DNA of 64,000 bases from Phyllobacteriaceae bacterium (GCA_024742765.1 JANSXT010000014.1:1-64000), one strand, 5' to 3'; positions 1 through 10,071 are shown, counted from the first letter of the stretch. The notes: generated from the letters alone by a model not told the origin. Numbers and translations are program-made.

Positions 1-216
1 CATCAAAGATGCTGCGGGGCCAAACGCGCTTGGGGGTTCATCACCCAGCCGGACACCTCTGCCCGGCCAGCCAGGCCGCCGTCCCTTTCCCCGGATGGTC
101 GGTTCTAGACCCGAGGTTCCGCGAAAGGGATGGCCGGGAGTGTAAGGGCGGTTGGGCAAAGGGGGATAAGTTTTTTTGGATTCTAGGGATCATATACAAC
201 AGAATTTCTATATTGC

Positions 217-3200
217 TTACTGCCGAGAAACTGTTACCGCGACTGGTCCTTTTCGATTGAAACGAATCTTGAATATTACAGGAGTTCCCGCCTGTAATTC
301 ATCGAAGTTCAGATCTACCAAAGAGGACATATGTGCGAACACTGCTGCTGGATAGCCACCGAAACGCACGAAGAAGAAGCGATCTTTGACGGTTTCTATC
401 GTCCCAGCATACTCTCCGAGCTTTGAAGTGATTACGTCGTCTGATGCGGGTGCAGACCTCCGGAAGCTCTCTGGCGCTTTGGCGTCGATCTCATCGAACA
501 AATCCCTAGCCTCGGTCGACTTGCCCATCCAGAACAAAAACTCGGCGAAAAGGAACCGGGCATCGAAATGGTGGTCGCCTGGCCCGAAGCTCGAACGGAA
601 GTGGAACTCGGCTTCCGGAGCGACATCGCTCCCCAAGCCGACCTTCAAGAGCGCCAATTGCATATGGACGTTCTTGTCCTGAGGGAAACGTTCCAGTGCC
701 TTTTCGAGTGTCGAAGCAGCTTCTTGATGCGAGCCGCCCGCCTTCTGAATTCGCGACAATCGGGCGAACGCGCCTGTGTTTCGTGGCCGCACGCCAATCG
801 CCTTCTTGAACGCGTTGGACGCCTTTTCGCTTTGTCCAAGGCGTTGCCACAGCTGTCCCTCAGCGAGCGGAAACTCAGCTTCACCGGGGAAGTCCTGTTG
901 CGCCCGCTTCAGTCTTTCGACTGCTTCGGCAACTTTGTCATCGAATTCGATAAGCTCGTGGTCTTTCGCCTCGTCGGGAAGGCCCTTCAGAAGTTCGACC
1001 GCTTCATCAATCAGCAGACGGCAATAGCTGAGGTCTTTGCGCGCGTCTTTCAGCCAGATCTCGTTCAAGTAAGACCTAGATTGGGCCCTTAGCTTTTCGC
1101 TCAGAACTCTGGAGTCGGCTGCATTCGCTTTACGTCGCGCGACCTCGGCCAGTGTGTGGATGTAGATGTGGTTGTTATCATCAATCTCGCGAGCAGTCTC
1201 GGCCAATTCCTGAGCCCTATCGAGCGATCCACCGCTATGAAGGTATTCGAGAATTGCCGCCTGCTGGTAAAGGAAGGCGGATTTGGGCAAAGCCCTTATC
1301 GCGGTTTCGAATATCTCCCTAGCAGCTTCTATAGACGAAAAATCCTGCGCGAGCACCCGACCCTTGCAGGTATTTTCTATAACTCGTTTATCCGATGAAA
1401 AACCGGCATCCAATCCTGTTATAATTCTCGAAAGTTGTCGCGCTTTGTCCTCATCTTTTGGGCAAGCCACTCCGAAGAGAATTCTTGATACACGTGTGTG
1501 CCTAGCTTCGTAACCTTTATCACCAGTATAAGGGTCGCTGACGATACTTACGATATCTCGCAACGGTTCAAAAAACTCCTCTTCGAAATCCCGAAAGCGA
1601 ATCCCGCTTATCCTCGAGATTGCGCCTGCCCGGGCAACGACTCCAAACTGGTGGAAAGTCGCAATGTCCAGATAGAGTTGCCGAGCCGCATCCCGCAAAA
1701 TCCGATCAAATTCTTCGAGGATGATGCGTTCGAACGGTTTCCCTTGAGTCAATTCATGAAGTGCGACCAACAGTTGTCGATCTGCTCGATCTTCATCCAA
1801 AAAAGCAGCAACTCGGTCTGCTTTGCTTCTGCGTTGTAGTTGTCCGAGACAATCATAGCGCTCTAGAAGCCCGACTAGGTCCTCGGCTTCCCTCTCATTG
1901 AGCCTTCTCAGCGTGAACAGGTCAGGGGTGTACGCCTCCTCAAGCTCAGTACAGTAGCTTCCCCAGTCAGCCTCGCGCTCAGACCCAATGATTGTGATCG
2001 GTATGGCCTTGTCGGCGAGCCGCCTCAGGAGCACGAGGATCGCGTCCGAATGAAGTGATATTTGGTCGACGAAAAGCAGAACGTGCTTGCCGGTCAAGCC
2101 GTAAAGCTCTTCGAACACTTCAGCTCTTGGTTGTCCCGTGTCTCTTAGCCAAACAACGAGTTCGTCAAGGACAGTCGCTGCGTCATAGGCCGCCCGACGG
2201 AGTGCGATTGTCTTACCGGAACCAGCAGATCCCTGAAGGACGAATAGTTTTTGTACGCGTTCATCTAGCTCATCCAACGCCGAGTATAGTAAATTCTCAG
2301 CAGTTTTTCTGCGGAAGTCGTAATCCCTTACGATACAGCACCAACCTTTGTCATGACCTGAGAAAAATTTCTCGGGGGTAACCTCCTCAAACGAAACACC
2401 AGAGTGAATGTACTCAATATCCACTTGAAGACTGTGTCGCAAAAGGTCAGAACCCGCGTCGTTGGAGCGGAAGTGACGTCTGTATGGTGCATCAATCGCA
2501 TCTTCTGGGAGGTTTAATGCCCTGAACAATTCGGGGACTTCGACATTAAGCGCGCTGACGAAATCCGCAAAAGTACCATCAATCACATCCACGCTTTTCG
2601 TTGCCCAGAAGCGTCGATCATGGTCGTCTCCACCGGGGGATACAATGTACCATTGCGGCCGCTTGCCCGGATCGATGTCGTAAATGAGGGACCGCAAGTG
2701 AGCGTCCGCCAGACGATACCCAACGAATATCAAGGGCGATGCCTGTGCCCATTGCTTTAGCCTGCCGAATAGCTGTTCTCTATTGTCCCGGTATCGATGA
2801 TAATGCTCGTTTGAGAGCACCAACGGGATTTCTGGGTCCAGCCTGTGGTTAATGCACCCGTGAAGTTTTAACAGTGCAACAGGGTCCTCCCAGTGTCGCA
2901 GACGGTCATCGTAAGGCTCAGCATCCTTTACGAATGGCAGACAGGTTTGTTTCTTGGCAGGGTTTTTTGCGTATCCCTGCTCGATGAGTGTGTAATAGTT
3001 CGTGGTGGCAAGGCCTCGCCATCGGAAATCCGCCAAAATCTGATGCGCCTCTGAAGGCTCGAAACCCGATAGCTGGTTGGCGATTTCTTCGAACACCATT
3101 GTCTGCCCGGCACCGTTGGCTATTGCCATCTCCGCGACTGTCGCGAGATCGCGCTCTTCCTTTTCCACCCCAAGGAATTTCTTTGCCAGATGATCTCGGA

Positions 3201-3351
3201 GTTGATCACCATTTGGCGGTGTTGAGCCGGCAGGGTTTCTGCACTCCTTGGAAGCTCCCGCGCCGAAGACAATTACTGCTCTTTGATCTTTGATTGCCTC
3301 AACAAGTATGTGCGGCAACGCGAGGGCTGAATCATTCTTCCGTTTCCGCAT
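217..3351 (-). CDS. SIR2-like / P-loop NTPase / TPR protein, putative anti-phage defence
   Basis: A 1044-residue multidomain protein. Seen: an N-terminal SIR2_2-like NAD-binding region (GAGAS at about 30-34, TTNY near 117, KLHGC at 162-166, IFVGYRLADAHLRS near 208-221), then a Walker A GSAGSGKT (374-381) with Walker B LLFVDQ (425-430), then helical TPR-like repeats over roughly 690-990, and a short beta-rich tail resembling a cold-shock/S1 barrel. Known: SIR2 domains joined to STAND NTPases or helical repeats deplete NAD in defence systems such as Avs5 and DSR. Inference: phage sensing by the repeats and NADase killing. The ORF is open to 3600, but I start at the ATG of MRKRKND because the SIR2 fold begins just after it and the upstream 83 codons look non-coding. 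The gene is visibly AT-richer than its neighbours (24 G/C in bases 1381-1440), which suggests transfer. The 216 bases downstream hold nothing I recognise. Confidence 0.8.
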   Translation of the reverse strand: MRKRKNDSALALPHILVEAIKDQRAVIVFGAGASKECRNPAGSTPPNGDQLRDHLAKKFLGVEKEERDLATVAEMAIANGAGQTMVFEEIANQLSGFEPSEAHQILADFRWRGLATTNYYTLIEQGYAKNPAKKQTCLPFVKDAEPYDDRLRHWEDPVALLKLHGCINHRLDPEIPLVLSNEHYHRYRDNREQLFGRLKQWAQASPLIFVGYRLADAHLRSLIYDIDPGKRPQWYIVSPGGDDHDRRFWATKSVDVIDGTFADFVSALNVEVPELFRALNLPEDAIDAPYRRHFRSNDAGSDLLRHSLQVDIEYIHSGVSFEEVTPEKFFSGHDKGWCCIVRDYDFRRKTAENLLYSALDELDERVQKLFVLQGSAGSGKTIALRRAAYDAATVLDELVVWLRDTGQPRAEVFEELYGLTGKHVLLFVDQISLHSDAILVLLRRLADKAIPITIIGSEREADWGSYCTELEEAYTPDLFTLRRLNEREAEDLVGLLERYDCLGQLQRRSKADRVAAFLDEDRADRQLLVALHELTQGKPFERIILEEFDRILRDAARQLYLDIATFHQFGVVARAGAISRISGIRFRDFEEEFFEPLRDIVSIVSDPYTGDKGYEARHTRVSRILFGVACPKDEDKARQLSRIITGLDAGFSSDKRVIENTCKGRVLAQDFSSIEAAREIFETAIRALPKSAFLYQQAAILEYLHSGGSLDRAQELAETAREIDDNNHIYIHTLAEVARRKANAADSRVLSEKLRAQSRSYLNEIWLKDARKDLSYCRLLIDEAVELLKGLPDEAKDHELIEFDDKVAEAVERLKRAQQDFPGEAEFPLAEGQLWQRLGQSEKASNAFKKAIGVRPRNTGAFARLSRIQKAGGSHQEAASTLEKALERFPQDKNVHMQLALLKVGLGSDVAPEAEFHFRSSFGPGDHHFDARFLFAEFLFWMGKSTEARDLFDEIDAKAPESFRRSAPASDDVITSKLGEYAGTIETVKDRFFFVRFGGYPAAVFAHMSSLVDLNFDELQAGTPVIFKIRFNRKGPVAVTVSRQ

Positions 3352-3547
3352 TTTGCGATTGTCTCTCGATAGGTCTGCACAAGACGTCTTTGAACAATTC
3401 ACAAATATTGACGTCTCACAAGACCGAGCAACTTCATTCGGCAGGCCGAAAGCGCGGGGCACGCGCGAAGAATGCTCGGATTCTGCACGCAGCCCACCCC
3501 TTCCCCTCCACCCCGTCCTGTGCCACCAAACTCGCATGGGCGCAGGC

Positions 3548-5314
3548 ATGACCAACGACCAGATTTTTCTCTTCGGCCTGTTCGGCCTCCTGTTCGCCAT
3601 GCTGGTCTGGGGCCGGGTGCGCTATGATCTGGTGGCGTTCGCAGCGCTCCTGGTCGCCGTCTTTGCCGGCCATGTGGACCCCGACGCCGCCTTTGCCGGC
3701 TTCGGCCATCCCGCCGTCGTCATCATCGCGCTGGTGCTGATCGTCTCAAGGGGCCTTGTCAATTCCGGCGCGGTCGAACTGATCGCGCGCTTTGTCGTCG
3801 CGCCCGACCGGGCGCTGCCGGTCCATATTTCCGTCATGGCCGTGGCCGGCGCGGCGCTGTCGGCGGTGATCAACAATGTCGCCGCGCTCGCCCTTTTGAT
3901 GACGCTCGACATGGATGTCGCCAAGAAAGCCAAGCGCGCCGTGTCGCTCACCCTGATGCCGCTGTCGTTTGCGACCATCCTTGGCGGCATGATCACGCTG
4001 ATCGGCACGCCGCCCAACATCGTCATCGCGCAATACAGGCAGGACGCGCTGGGCGCGCCCTTTTCCATGTTCGATTTCACGCCCGTCGGGCTGATCGTCT
4101 CCGTGGTGGGCATCGCGTTCGTCGCGCTGGTCGGCTGGCGGCTGATCCCGGCGCGCGAGGGCACGCCGTCGCTCGAGGGCGATGCGGGGCTTTACGTGGC
4201 CGAGGCGCGGGCGCCCGAAGGGTCGCGGTCGATCGGCCGGATGGTGCGCGATCTCTATCCCGAGGCGACCGACAAGGATGTGCAGATCATCGGGCTGGTG
4301 CGGCGCGGCAAAAGGCTGGCCGGCTTTGCGCGCACCGAGGCGATCCGCAAGGGCGATTTTCTGGTGCTCGAGGGCGATCCGAAATCGATCGAGGCGTTCA
4401 TGGGCACGGCCGATCTCGATTTCGCCGGCTCGGAAAAGCATGGCGGCCTGCGCGGCAACAATCTGACGCTGATCGAGGCGATCGTGCCGGACACCGCGCG
4501 GATCGTCGGCCGGTCGGCGATGGATGTGCGGCTGCTCTACCGGCACGGCGTGACGCTTTTGGGCGTCTCGCGCGGCGGCAGGCGCTTCCGGGACCGGGTG
4601 CGCAAGCTGACGATCCGGCCCGGCGACGTCCTCCTGCTGCTCGGCCCGGACGACCGGATGGACCAGGTGGCCGGCTGGCTCGGCGTCTATCCGCTGGCCG
4701 ACCGCAAGACCGCGCTCCTGCAGCGGCGCAAGGCGCTGGCGGCGATTGCCGCGTTCGGCGTCGCCATCGCACTGGCGGTGACGGGCATCACAACGCTCGC
4801 CATCGGGCTGGGCGCGTGCGTCGTCGCCTACATTGCGATGGGGCTTCTGGGCGGCGAGGATTTCTACGCGATGATCGAGTGGAAGGTGATCGTGCTGCTC
4901 GCTTCCTTGATCCCGCTGTCGGCGGCGCTGGAAGCCTCGGGCGGCACCGAACTGATCGCCGGCGCCATCGTCGGCGGCACCGATGGCTGGCCGGCCTGGG
5001 CGATCCTGCTGGTCCTGATGGTCGTCACCATGACGATGAGCGACTTTCTGAACAATGTCGCCACCGCGCTGATCGCCGCGCCGATCGGCGTCTCGGTGGC
5101 GCAATCGATCGGCGCCAGCCCCGATCCGTTCCTGATGGGGGTGGCGGTGGCCGCGTCGTGTGCGTTCCTGACGCCGATCGGCCACAAGAACAACACGATC
5201 ATCATGGGGCCGGGCGGTTATCAGTTCGGTGATTATTGGCGCATGGGGCTGGCGCTGGAGGTGATCGTCATCGCCGTGGCGGTGCCGGCGATCCTGTGGG
5301 TCTGGCCGTTGTAG
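3548..5314 (+). CDS. SLC13-family permease with TrkA-C (RCK_C) domains
   Basis: A 588-residue inner-membrane transporter of the ArsB/NhaD/SLC13 (citrate transporter-like) type. Seen: an N-terminal hydrophobic half (about 1-190) with the motifs VINNVAALALLMTL and LIGTPPNIVIAQYR, a soluble middle (about 200-390) containing two TrkA-C-like units (RGKRLAGFARTEAIRKGDFL and GVSRGGRRFRDRVRKL), and a second membrane half with the mirrored DFLNNVATALIAAPIG. The repeated NN-V-A hairpins are typical of the family, where Na+ and dicarboxylate, sulfate or similar anions bind. The exact substrate cannot be read from the sequence. The ORF opens at 3290, but its first 80 codons overlap the divergent SIR2 gene. 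ATG 3548 begins a normal signal-anchor (MTNDQIFLFG), and ATG 3536 is an alternative. Convergent with the next gene. Confidence 0.85.
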   Translation: MTNDQIFLFGLFGLLFAMLVWGRVRYDLVAFAALLVAVFAGHVDPDAAFAGFGHPAVVIIALVLIVSRGLVNSGAVELIARFVVAPDRALPVHISVMAVAGAALSAVINNVAALALLMTLDMDVAKKAKRAVSLTLMPLSFATILGGMITLIGTPPNIVIAQYRQDALGAPFSMFDFTPVGLIVSVVGIAFVALVGWRLIPAREGTPSLEGDAGLYVAEARAPEGSRSIGRMVRDLYPEATDKDVQIIGLVRRGKRLAGFARTEAIRKGDFLVLEGDPKSIEAFMGTADLDFAGSEKHGGLRGNNLTLIEAIVPDTARIVGRSAMDVRLLYRHGVTLLGVSRGGRRFRDRVRKLTIRPGDVLLLLGPDDRMDQVAGWLGVYPLADRKTALLQRRKALAAIAAFGVAIALAVTGITTLAIGLGACVVAYIAMGLLGGEDFYAMIEWKVIVLLASLIPLSAALEASGGTELIAGAIVGGTDGWPAWAILLVLMVVTMTMSDFLNNVATALIAAPIGVSVAQSIGASPDPFLMGVAVAASCAFLTPIGHKNNTIIMGPGGYQFGDYWRMGLALEVIVIAVAVPAILWVWPL

Positions 5315-5348
5315 GGCGCGGCACCCGTCGCTTCACATCGGATGCAAA

Positions 5349-6023
5349 CTATCCCAGGACCATTTCGCTGACCTGCGCCTGAACGCGGATGCCGGAATTC
5401 TCGCTGTTGGATGATACGGCCAGTGCCACCAGATTGCGCATTTCGACACCGAACACCCGCTGGAAATCGCCCGCCAGATCGACGCTTTCCCGGAACTCGC
5501 CCGGTGCGGGACGCCGCTGCACGATGTTGCGCAAGCGGTCTGATGCCTGGGGGCTCGGAATGACGGTGCCCTGCGGGTTGTCGCCGCCCCAAGTGTACAT
5601 CAGCACATGCACATTGCGATTGCGCATCAGGCGGGAGATGCCGGTGCCCGGGCGGATGCGCGAGGCGACGTCATCGGAGGCGTTGACAAAGAACACACCC
5701 AAATTGCGGTCATCATTGTCCGTGTCGGACAGGTCGGACGGCGGGACGGAGCTGTCCACGCGCCATGTCCATTCCGCGCGTCGGCTGCCAAACAGGGCGG
5801 ACGGCAAAATGCGATAGAGGATCGAGGATGTCCCCTCGGCAATAACGGTCACCGCATTGCCCGCGGTGTTGAACGTGTTGGGCGGCAGGCTGCGAAATTT
5901 CAGATGCTCCCAGCCGCTGGCGAAGGAGACGGTACTGGAATGGGCTGCGTGAGGAATGGCGGCAGCGGCCAGCGTTCCAAGGCCAAGAGAAAGGGCCGTG
6001 CGGCGGGTCAAGTCAAAAGACAT
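5349..6023 (-). CDS. Tat-exported DUF3047 family protein
   Basis: A 224-residue protein with a twin-arginine signal (LTRRTALSLGLGTLAAAAIPHAAHS), so it is predicted to be exported folded to the periplasm. The mature part begins with SGWEHLKFRSLPPNTF and continues with WTWRVDSSVPPSD and NLGVFFVNASDD, a pattern I associate with DUF3047, a beta-sandwich family of unknown function found in proteobacteria. The ORF track opens at 6368, but ATG 6023 is where the Tat signal starts, and the upstream codons overlap the TetR gene. It is transcribed towards the SLC13 gene and ends 34 bases from it. No biochemical role is assigned. Confidence 0.7.
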   Translation of the reverse strand: MSFDLTRRTALSLGLGTLAAAAIPHAAHSSTVSFASGWEHLKFRSLPPNTFNTAGNAVTVIAEGTSSILYRILPSALFGSRRAEWTWRVDSSVPPSDLSDTDNDDRNLGVFFVNASDDVASRIRPGTGISRLMRNRNVHVLMYTWGGDNPQGTVIPSPQASDRLRNIVQRRPAPGEFRESVDLAGDFQRVFGVEMRNLVALAVSSNSENSGIRVQAQVSEMVLG

Positions 6024-6157
6024 ATCAGCTCCGTTTGGCAGATGTGACAGCTCCGTTATCCGGAGAAAATGTGCCGAAACCACCATCTTTGCGCTCACTC
6101 TTCCGTGACCATGTGAAGGCCAATGCCCGAAAGTCTCGAGCGAGCTCGGAGCGAGCC

Positions 6158-6220
6158 TGGCGGCCTGCGCGGCAACAATCTGACGCCGATCGCCGCGCCG
6201 ATCGGCGTGTCGGTGGCGCA
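6158..6220 (+). pseudogene. Chimeric relic of SLC13-type permease sequence
   Basis: Bases 6158-6186 are identical over 29 nt to 4441-4469 inside the SLC13 gene. Bases 6188-6220 match 5071-5103 of the same gene with one mismatch. The two pieces, about 600 bases apart in the intact gene, are fused at a GATCG and stay in one reading frame (GGLRGNNLTP joined to IAAPIGVSVAQ). No start or continuing ORF surrounds them. This looks like the remains of a duplicated or second permease gene that lost its middle by recombination. It sits between the DUF3047 and TetR genes. Confidence 0.6.
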
Positions 6221-6234
6221 GGCGAGGAGGCCCA

Positions 6235-6867
6235 TCAGGTTTCAGGAAGATCGGCGGCATTGGTCGCTTCCAGCCCGCGCACGAACATGGTGACCAGCAT
6301 GTCGATCTGGCCGCGGGCGGTCGTCTCCAGGAGGTGATCGGCCCGGCCGACGAATGTGTTGGTAACAATGCCGTGCACCGCCGACCACAGCGCCCGCGCG
6401 GCGACCGTGCGCCGCGCCGCGTCTTCGCCGAGCACGGTGTGCTTCAACTCGTCGCCGATAATGTCGAACAGCATTTCGAGCCGCGCCATATAACCTTCGG
6501 GCGTGTCGGCCGACGCGATCGACCGGTTGTAGGCGAGAAGCGCGTTCCACTGGACCGCATGGGCGGTGACGAAGCGCAAATAGGCGTCCGCCAGGGCCAG
6601 AAGCCGCCGCCGCACATCGTGCTCGCCGCGCGCTTCAAGCTCATGCATTGCGATGGTGCCGGCGGCGCCCAACTCGTCCAGAAGCTCGCTGTTGACCGCG
6701 CGGTGCAGCGCATCCATGTCGCCGACCAGATTGTAGATCGAGCCGACCGATATGCCGGCCCTTTTGGCGATCGTGCGCGCCTGCAGCGCATCGCCCCCGC
6801 CCTCGGCGATCAGAGCTGCCGCGATGTCCATCACGCGGCGTTTCACATCGCCCCTGTCGAGCGCCAT
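6235..6867 (-). CDS. TetR-family transcriptional regulator
   Basis: 210 residues. The N-terminal helix-turn-helix is clear: MDIAAALIAEGGGDALQARTIAKRAGISVGSIYNLVGDMDALHRAV, with the TetR signature around residues 30-60. The C-terminal half resembles the WHG/TetR_C_33 type ligand-binding domain (ALWSAVHGIVTN). It is divergent from pspA-yiaA. Three near-identical 15-bp palindromes lie in the shared upstream region, so autoregulation and repression of pspA are likely. The ligand is unknown. The start is the first ATG of the ORF, which directly precedes the HTH domain. Confidence 0.9.
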   Translation of the reverse strand: MALDRGDVKRRVMDIAAALIAEGGGDALQARTIAKRAGISVGSIYNLVGDMDALHRAVNSELLDELGAAGTIAMHELEARGEHDVRRRLLALADAYLRFVTAHAVQWNALLAYNRSIASADTPEGYMARLEMLFDIIGDELKHTVLGEDAARRTVAARALWSAVHGIVTNTFVGRADHLLETTARGQIDMLVTMFVRGLEATNAADLPET

Positions 6868-6950
6868 GGCGATCCCCCTTGTCTTGACCGCGCAGCGGCA
6901 CGCGCCCGGCGCGGCGAATCATGGTTTGGGCACAGCATGGCACAGCCTTA

Positions 6951-7022
6951 TTGAACATTGTTCAAAAAAGTTCTTGAACATCGTTCAAATCTGTGTAACC
7001 TGCATTCATGAACGGTGTTCAA
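6951..7022. promoter_or_regulatory. Three tandem TetR-type operators (TTGAAC-N3-GTTCAA)
   Basis: Three 15-bp dyads are visible: TTGAACATTGTTCAA at 6951-6965, TTGAACATCGTTCAA at 6974-6988 and ATGAACGGTGTTCAA at 7008-7022. Centre-to-centre distances are 23 and 34 bp. They fill the region between the divergent tetR and pspA genes. The third covers the upstream alternative ATG of pspA (7008), which argues that the real pspA start is the downstream ATG 7062. Inference: the TetR protein encoded next door binds here. Confidence 0.75.
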
Positions 7023-7061
7023 TTCTTGGGCGACGTTCACGGCCAAACAGAGGAGAAAGCG

Positions 7062-7745
7062 ATGTTTGCCATGGTCAAGACCCTCGTTACCGGGGCCGGT
7101 GCCCGCGCCGAGGACACGCTGCGCGATCACTTCGCAATCGATCTGCTGGAGCAGAAAATCCGCGAATCGGAGGCCGCGCTTGGCGCCGCCAAGGAGACGC
7201 TCGCCGCCCTGATCATTCGGGAGCGCAATGAACGGCGCGCGCTCGAGGCAGTCAAGTCGCGCATCGCCGATCTGGAAGAGCGAACCCGCCAGGCGCTGGC
7301 TGCGCAAAAGCAGTCGCTTGCGCAGGATGCGGCGCAGGCGATCGCCGAACTGGAGAACGAGGCCACAGTGCGCGAAGCCACGGTCGCCAAACTGTCGGAG
7401 CGGGTCGCCCGCATGCGGCTCTCCGTCGAAAAGACGCATCGCCGTATCGTCGATCTCAAACAGGGCTCGATCCAGGCCCGCGCGATCGATGCCGAAGCCA
7501 GGGCGCAACGAAAGATGAACCGTGCCGTCGGAACCAACACGTCGATGCGGGAGGCGCAGGACCTGCTCGACCGGATCCTCGAGCGTGACGATCCGTTCGA
7601 AGAAGCCGGTGTGCTGGACGAAATCGACGCCGGGCTGAACCATGTGGCGATCCGCGACCGCATGGCAGCGGCCGGCCTTGGCCAGAAGACCAAATCGACG
7701 GCCGACGATGTTCTCGAACGGCTCCGGCAAGGTGATGCCGACTGA
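7062..7745 (+). CDS. pspA: PspA/IM30 family protein
   Basis: 227 residues, almost wholly charged alpha-helix with heptad-like patterning (KIRESEAALGAAKETLAALI, LEERTRQALAAQKQ), the long coiled-coil hairpin of PspA/Vipp1/IM30 proteins. Members assemble on the inner face of the cytoplasmic membrane and protect it under envelope stress. The start at ATG 7062 has a strong ribosome site (GAGGAGAAAGCG just before), whereas the ORF-track start at 7008 lies inside an operator. The following yiaA-like gene is in the same operon. There is no pspF-type sigma-54 activator nearby. Control is instead probably by the divergent TetR protein. Confidence 0.85.
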   Translation: MFAMVKTLVTGAGARAEDTLRDHFAIDLLEQKIRESEAALGAAKETLAALIIRERNERRALEAVKSRIADLEERTRQALAAQKQSLAQDAAQAIAELENEATVREATVAKLSERVARMRLSVEKTHRRIVDLKQGSIQARAIDAEARAQRKMNRAVGTNTSMREAQDLLDRILERDDPFEEAGVLDEIDAGLNHVAIRDRMAAAGLGQKTKSTADDVLERLRQGDAD

Positions 7746-7807
7746 CACCACCCAACCGCTGGCCCGCGCCACGCATGCCGGCCGCCTGTCAAGCAAGGAG
7801 ACATTCC

Positions 7808-8071
7808 ATGAAAGCCACCCAGACCTACATCACGTTCAACGCCGCCTGCGCCGCTGCCGCCTATTTCATGATGGGGCTGTCGCTCTGGCTGGCGCCCGTC
7901 AATCTGGCGACCAAGGGCTATTGGGCGATGGCCATCCTGCTACTCACCGGCAGCCTGGTGAACCTGGTCAAATACCGGATGGACCAGCGCCTTGAGGAAG
8001 AGGTGACGACCAAGATCGAGAAGGCCAAGAACGACAAGCTGATCAGCGAATATGTGGCGCGCGAGCCCTGA
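7808..8071 (+). CDS. YiaA/YiaB-family two-helix inner-membrane protein
   Basis: 87 residues with two hydrophobic helices (about 8-31 and 38-53: FNAACAAAAYFMMGLSLWLA and YWAMAILLLTGSLVNLVKY) followed by a charged tail, the layout of the YiaAB two-helix family. ATG 7808 is preceded by AAGGAGACATTCC, a good ribosome site. It follows pspA by 62 bases in the same direction. PspA-YiaA pairs recur in proteobacteria, so a role in membrane stress alongside PspA is likely. The molecular function is unknown. Confidence 0.75.
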   Translation: MKATQTYITFNAACAAAAYFMMGLSLWLAPVNLATKGYWAMAILLLTGSLVNLVKYRMDQRLEEEVTTKIEKAKNDKLISEYVAREP

Positions 8072-8215
8072 TCCCCGCTGACCGGACTCATATTCGAGCG
8101 TCGCCTTGGCCTGCAAGGCGGCGTTCGGCCCGTTTCGTGTGCGCAACAGCGCATGCCGGCCGAACTGGACGCACGGCCAGAATCGGTTCAAACAGTCCAA
8201 AAAGGGGCGAAAAGC

Positions 8216-9343
<1,128 letters not shown>

Positions 9344-10060
9344 TCAGCCACCGGGCGGATCGGGCCATACGTCCATGTCGCCGGCTTCGGTCGGAATTGG
9401 CCGTTCGTTGGGCCTGCCGTTGATGTCAATGGAGTCCGGGCGCCGCCACTGATCACAAAGCCAGCACAGATTTTCATAAGCGAGCGGCGACCGGACGCGT
9501 AGGCCGCCGATCAGATAACGGCAGTCATCGACCAGATTGCACATGATGCCGCGCACGCTACGCCTCAGCATCTGTTGATCCAGATCGCCCTTGCGGACGC
9601 CCAGCGCCACGAACTCATAGAAGTTAAGCAACTCGATCAGCGACCGCGCTGATTCATGCGGAAGTACGGTTTTTGCTCCGCCCGGGGTCGGGACATTGCC
9701 ATATCGGAGCGCAAACGAGTCCTTGTAATGGACGTCCTGATATTCTCGAAAATAGGCCTCCCGGCGCTCCTTGTGTAGGCGGAATTCGGCAGAGAGCCGC
9801 GATTGCAGGAGCGTGTTGACCGTATGCTGACGGCGTTGCTGGTCTTCAGCGGCGTTGGCGTTGTAGATCAATGTGCACACGGCGACGATGACACCGAACG
9901 ATGCCGCCACTGCCGGCAAAATGCCCGGCGCTATCGTATCAAGGAAAGCAGCCCATCCATCGACCTCCCGCCAAAGGGTCGAGACCACCATTGTCAGGAT
10001 CGAAAGAGCGATCAGAAAGACCGTTACGATCGTCGAGAGCAGTCCGGGGCGGTTCGGCAT
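9344..10060 (-). CDS. Membrane protein, DUF4760-like
   Basis: 238 residues. Two N-terminal membrane helices (about 8-27 and 42-65) are followed by a cytoplasmic helical domain with QSRLSAEFRLHKERREAYFREY and LIELLNFYEFVALGVRKGDLD, matching the general pattern of DUF4760 proteins (a conserved NFYE core). Function is unknown. Its ATG lies 11 bases after the stop codon of a 27-codon repeat ORF on the same strand, so the two are probably co-translated. It ends against the KAS III gene with no gap. Confidence 0.6.
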   Translation of the reverse strand: MPNRPGLLSTIVTVFLIALSILTMVVSTLWREVDGWAAFLDTIAPGILPAVAASFGVIVAVCTLIYNANAAEDQQRRQHTVNTLLQSRLSAEFRLHKERREAYFREYQDVHYKDSFALRYGNVPTPGGAKTVLPHESARSLIELLNFYEFVALGVRKGDLDQQMLRRSVRGIMCNLVDDCRYLIGGLRVRSPLAYENLCWLCDQWRRPDSIDINGRPNERPIPTEAGDMDVWPDPPGG

Positions 10061-10071
10061 AAAAAAGGGCC

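Noticed and set aside
9-260. 83-residue plus-strand ORF at the window start
   Set aside because: No ribosome site, no family pattern, and its end overlaps the SIR2 gene. The first 216 bases also show no convincing tRNA or terminator.
3746-5185. 479-residue minus-strand ORF
   Set aside because: Lies inside the SLC13 gene on the other strand; repetitive Arg/Asp/His composition typical of GC-rich antisense frames.
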